NCBI GenBank assembly: GCA_965235075.1
Contig: OZ249404.1
Span: 744,001 to 808,000 of the forward strand
Origin: Fontibacterium medardense
GTDB lineage: Bacteria; Pseudomonadota; Alphaproteobacteria; Pelagibacterales; Pelagibacteraceae
Direction: 5' to 3'
Length of the DNA stretch: 64,000 nt
The notes beneath the pieces are model-generated. The model was not told where the DNA came from and did not search any database. It was given only the letters and a program-made list of their open reading frames with translations. This document shows, one piece after another, positions 62,155 through 64,000 of this stretch (its first letter is position 1; the number at the start of each line of letters is the position of its first letter). Made by a program: the position numbers and the translations under genes.

Positions 62155-63606
62155 TTAAGCAACCAATCTTTTTTTTGATGATTTAGAAATTTTATTTTTT
62201 AGATAAATGTCCATTGCTTCTGCGGCATCTCTTCCATCTTTAATAGCCCACACAACTAAAGATGCTCCTCTAACGATATCTCCGGCTGCAAAAACTCCAT
62301 CTAAATTTGTTTGCATTGTTTTAAGATCTATTTTGATAGTTCCCCATTTGGATACGTCAAGTTTTGGTTCTGAAAATAAACTTGGAATATCTTCAGGATC
62401 AAATCCTAAAGCTTTAATTACCATATCTGCTTTAATTTTAATTTCAGACCCTTTAATAATTTCTGGTGTTTGTCTTCCAGTTGCGTCTGCTTCTCCTAAT
62501 TTCATTTTATTAAGAACAACTTCCGTCACTTGTCCATTTTTTCCAATAAATTCTTTTGGATTTGTAAGCCATTGAAAATCTACTCCTTCTTCTTCAGCAT
62601 TAGCAACCTCTCTTGCTGACCCTGGCATATTTTTTTTATCTCTTCTATATAGACATTTCACTGATTTAGCGTTTTGCCTTATTGAAGTTCTAACGCAATC
62701 CATTGCTGTATCACCTCCTCCTATTACAACAATATCTTTTCCTTCAGCATTCAAATATCCCTCATCAAACATTTTAACTTTGTCACCTAAACCTTTTTTG
62801 TTTGAAGCTGTCAAAAATTCCATTGCTGGGTAAATATTTTTAAGATTTGATCCTGAAATTTCTACCTCTCTAGCTTTGTATACTCCTGTTGCAATTAATA
62901 TTGCATCATGCTTTTTTTTAAGCTCAGATAGAGTTGCATTTTTTCCAACTACAAAATTTAATTCGAATTTGATTCCACCATCTTTTAAAAGTTTTGTTCT
63001 TCTTTCAACAATATTTTTTTCTAATTTAAAATTAGGAATACCATAAATTAACAATCCACCTGGTCTATCGTATTTGTCATAAACCGTAATTTCGTATCCA
63101 ATTTTTCTAAGCTGCTCCGCAGCTGCAAGACCTGCTGGTCCTGCTCCTATAATACCAACACTTTGTCCTAAATCTTTTTTAACTTTAATTGGTTTTACCC
63201 AGCCCTCTTCAAAAGCAGTATCGGTAATAAATTTTTCTATCGAACCAATAGTAACTGTGCCATGGCCTGCTCTTTCAATTACGCAATTTCCTTCACAAAG
63301 TCTGTCTTGGGGACATATTCTCCCACAAACCTCTGGCATATTATTAGTTGCTGAAGAGATTTCATAGGCCTCTTCTAATCTACCTTCAGCTGTTAACTTT
63401 AACCAATCAGGAATATTATTTGAAAGCGGACAGTGAATTTGGCAATAAGGAACTCCACACTGCGAACATCTACTAGATTGCTCTTCTGCTTTTGGAGCAA
63501 TGTAATTCTTATAAATTTCAGAAAAATTTTTAATCCTTTGAGACGGACTCGATTTTTCAGGAGTTTGTCCTTTTGTATTAACAAACTTGAGCATTTTTTC
63601 TGACAT
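62155..63606 (-). CDS. gltD: Glutamate synthase (NADPH) small subunit
   Basis: Flavoprotein supplying electrons to GltB. 483 residues: N-terminal Fe-S region CSQCGVPYCQIHCPLSNNIPDW and CGRICPQDRLCEGNC, FAD site GIIGAGPAGLAAAEQL, NADPH site DIVVIGGGDTAMDCVRT and C-terminal GVFAAGDIVRGASLVVWAIKDGRDAAEAM. First gene of the gltD-gltB run; the ATG is at 63604-63606. The 210-nt region before it is very A+T-rich; TTGATT and TTTATC (17 nt apart) are a weak promoter guess. Confidence 0.97.
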   Translation of the reverse strand: MSEKMLKFVNTKGQTPEKSSPSQRIKNFSEIYKNYIAPKAEEQSSRCSQCGVPYCQIHCPLSNNIPDWLKLTAEGRLEEAYEISSATNNMPEVCGRICPQDRLCEGNCVIERAGHGTVTIGSIEKFITDTAFEEGWVKPIKVKKDLGQSVGIIGAGPAGLAAAEQLRKIGYEITVYDKYDRPGGLLIYGIPNFKLEKNIVERRTKLLKDGGIKFELNFVVGKNATLSELKKKHDAILIATGVYKAREVEISGSNLKNIYPAMEFLTASNKKGLGDKVKMFDEGYLNAEGKDIVVIGGGDTAMDCVRTSIRQNAKSVKCLYRRDKKNMPGSAREVANAEEEGVDFQWLTNPKEFIGKNGQVTEVVLNKMKLGEADATGRQTPEIIKGSEIKIKADMVIKALGFDPEDIPSLFSEPKLDVSKWGTIKIDLKTMQTNLDGVFAAGDIVRGASLVVWAIKDGRDAAEAMDIYLKNKISKSSKKRLVA

Positions 63607-63816
63607 TGGTTAAAATACGTAAAATTTAGTGTTTTTTACTATTATTCACATAAAAGCTATATTTTTAAAAGATAAATTAGGTCAGTAATAATCAATCAAT
63701 TTATGTAGTTTATTAAAAAATTAAGGTTTTTTATTAATATTCAATTAATAATTGTAATCAATTTTTAACTAATAATTAAATTTATTAAGCTATCTGCCTA
63801 GACTAAAGCTTTAATT
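63607..63816. other. Divergent intergenic region gltD/uppP
   Basis: 210 nt, almost only A/T, holding the divergent promoters of gltD and uppP. Short AT-only dyads around 63732-63755 are not distinguishable from composition. No RNA structure, riboswitch or conserved box was recognised. Confidence 0.6.
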
Positions 63817-64000
63817 ATGGATGAATTTATCAAAATAGTAATTCTTGGAATCGTTCAGGGTATTACAGAATTTTTACCAATCTCATCCAATGCTCATCTT
63901 ATAATGTTGGAGCGATTATTAGATTATCATAATCATAATGAAATTTTAAATCTTGTTTTTCATTTAGGTTCTTTACTTGCAATCATTAGTTATTTTTTTT
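63817..64000 (+). CDS. uppP: Undecaprenyl-diphosphatase (N-terminal part)
   Basis: Integral membrane phosphatase (BacA family) recycling the undecaprenyl carrier of peptidoglycan synthesis. 61 residues are visible before the window ends: MDEFIKIVILGIVQGITEFL, PISSNAHLIML, then NLVFHLGSLLAII. QGITEFLPISSNAH matches the family's first motif (usually QGLTEFLPVSSSGH). Start ATG 63817-63819; a second ATG one codon later is out of frame. Confidence 0.93.
   Translation, partial: MDEFIKIVILGIVQGITEFLPISSNAHLIMLERLLDYHNHNEILNLVFHLGSLLAIISYFF

Noticed and set aside
1..64000. CRISPR arrays, insertion sequences, prophage, toxin-antitoxin or restriction genes
   Set aside because: Looked for repeats with regular spacers, transposase or integrase motifs and terminal repeats; none was found. 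The window is conserved core genome.

Overview
The window is a gene-dense, strongly A+T-rich stretch (roughly 30 % G+C by eye, not counted) of a streamlined alphaproteobacterial chromosome. The very short spacers, the frequent TAATG/ATGA start-stop overlaps, the cytochrome oxidase gene order, the short HisG with HisZ, DUF2093 beside xseA, DUF2948 beside hisD and murA, and a tRNA-His without an encoded G-1 all fit Alphaproteobacteria. The compactness and low G+C point to the SAR11/Pelagibacterales group. That placement is an inference from sequence style and has not been checked by phylogeny.

Layout. Positions 1-6362 (minus) hold an aa3-type cytochrome c oxidase operon: ctaC, ctaD, ctaB, a tiny coxF-like gene, ctaG, ctaE and SURF1, running into thrC, which is cut by the window edge. 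Positions 6451-15642 carry tldD, rsmE (minus), ubiA, pmbA/tldE, then a lipid A/LPS run msbA-waaA-lpxK-lpxL. Positions 15648-28718 are housekeeping: an M23 peptidase, DUF2093, xseA, purD, tadA, rluB, rsmD, pgi, a DUF3035 lipoprotein, lspA, ileS, ribF, a HAD phosphatase and an omega-amino acid aminotransferase. Positions 28824-30986 are groES-groEL with a heat-shock-like promoter and a strong terminator. Positions 30989-39551 (minus) carry csp, two small genes, dcd, murA, DUF2948, hisD, infA, maf, tRNA-Phe, a histidine-rich mini-ORF, tRNA-His, hisS, hisZ and hisG. Positions 39658-45543 (plus) carry tRNA-Thr, aceE, aceF and a serine hydrolase. Positions 45553-56001 (minus) carry a glycosyltransferase, thrS-infC-rpmI-rplT-pheS-pheT-lepA, a methyltransferase with a probable frameshifted membrane anchor, and tRNA-Ser. 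The window ends with an alpha/beta hydrolase, an NAD-dependent epimerase, gltB and gltD (glutamate synthase), and the start of uppP.

No phage, insertion sequence, CRISPR array, toxin-antitoxin pair or defence gene was seen, and there is no stretch over about 300 bases without a gene. The most interesting observations are small. (1) A 20-codon ORF with five His codons lies just upstream of tRNA-His-hisS-hisZ-hisG, a candidate histidine leader peptide. (2) The hisS start codon is only 5 nt from the CCA end of tRNA-His. (3) The pyruvate dehydrogenase E1 carries an N-terminal lipoyl domain nearly identical to that of its E2 partner, while the second lipoyl domain of E2 has lost its lipoylated lysine. 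(4) A run of nine A's separates a membrane-anchor ORF from a methyltransferase that has no ATG of its own. (5) Several genes too short for routine calling are present: coxF-like, a 36-residue gene before dcd, and the full infC with an ATT start.
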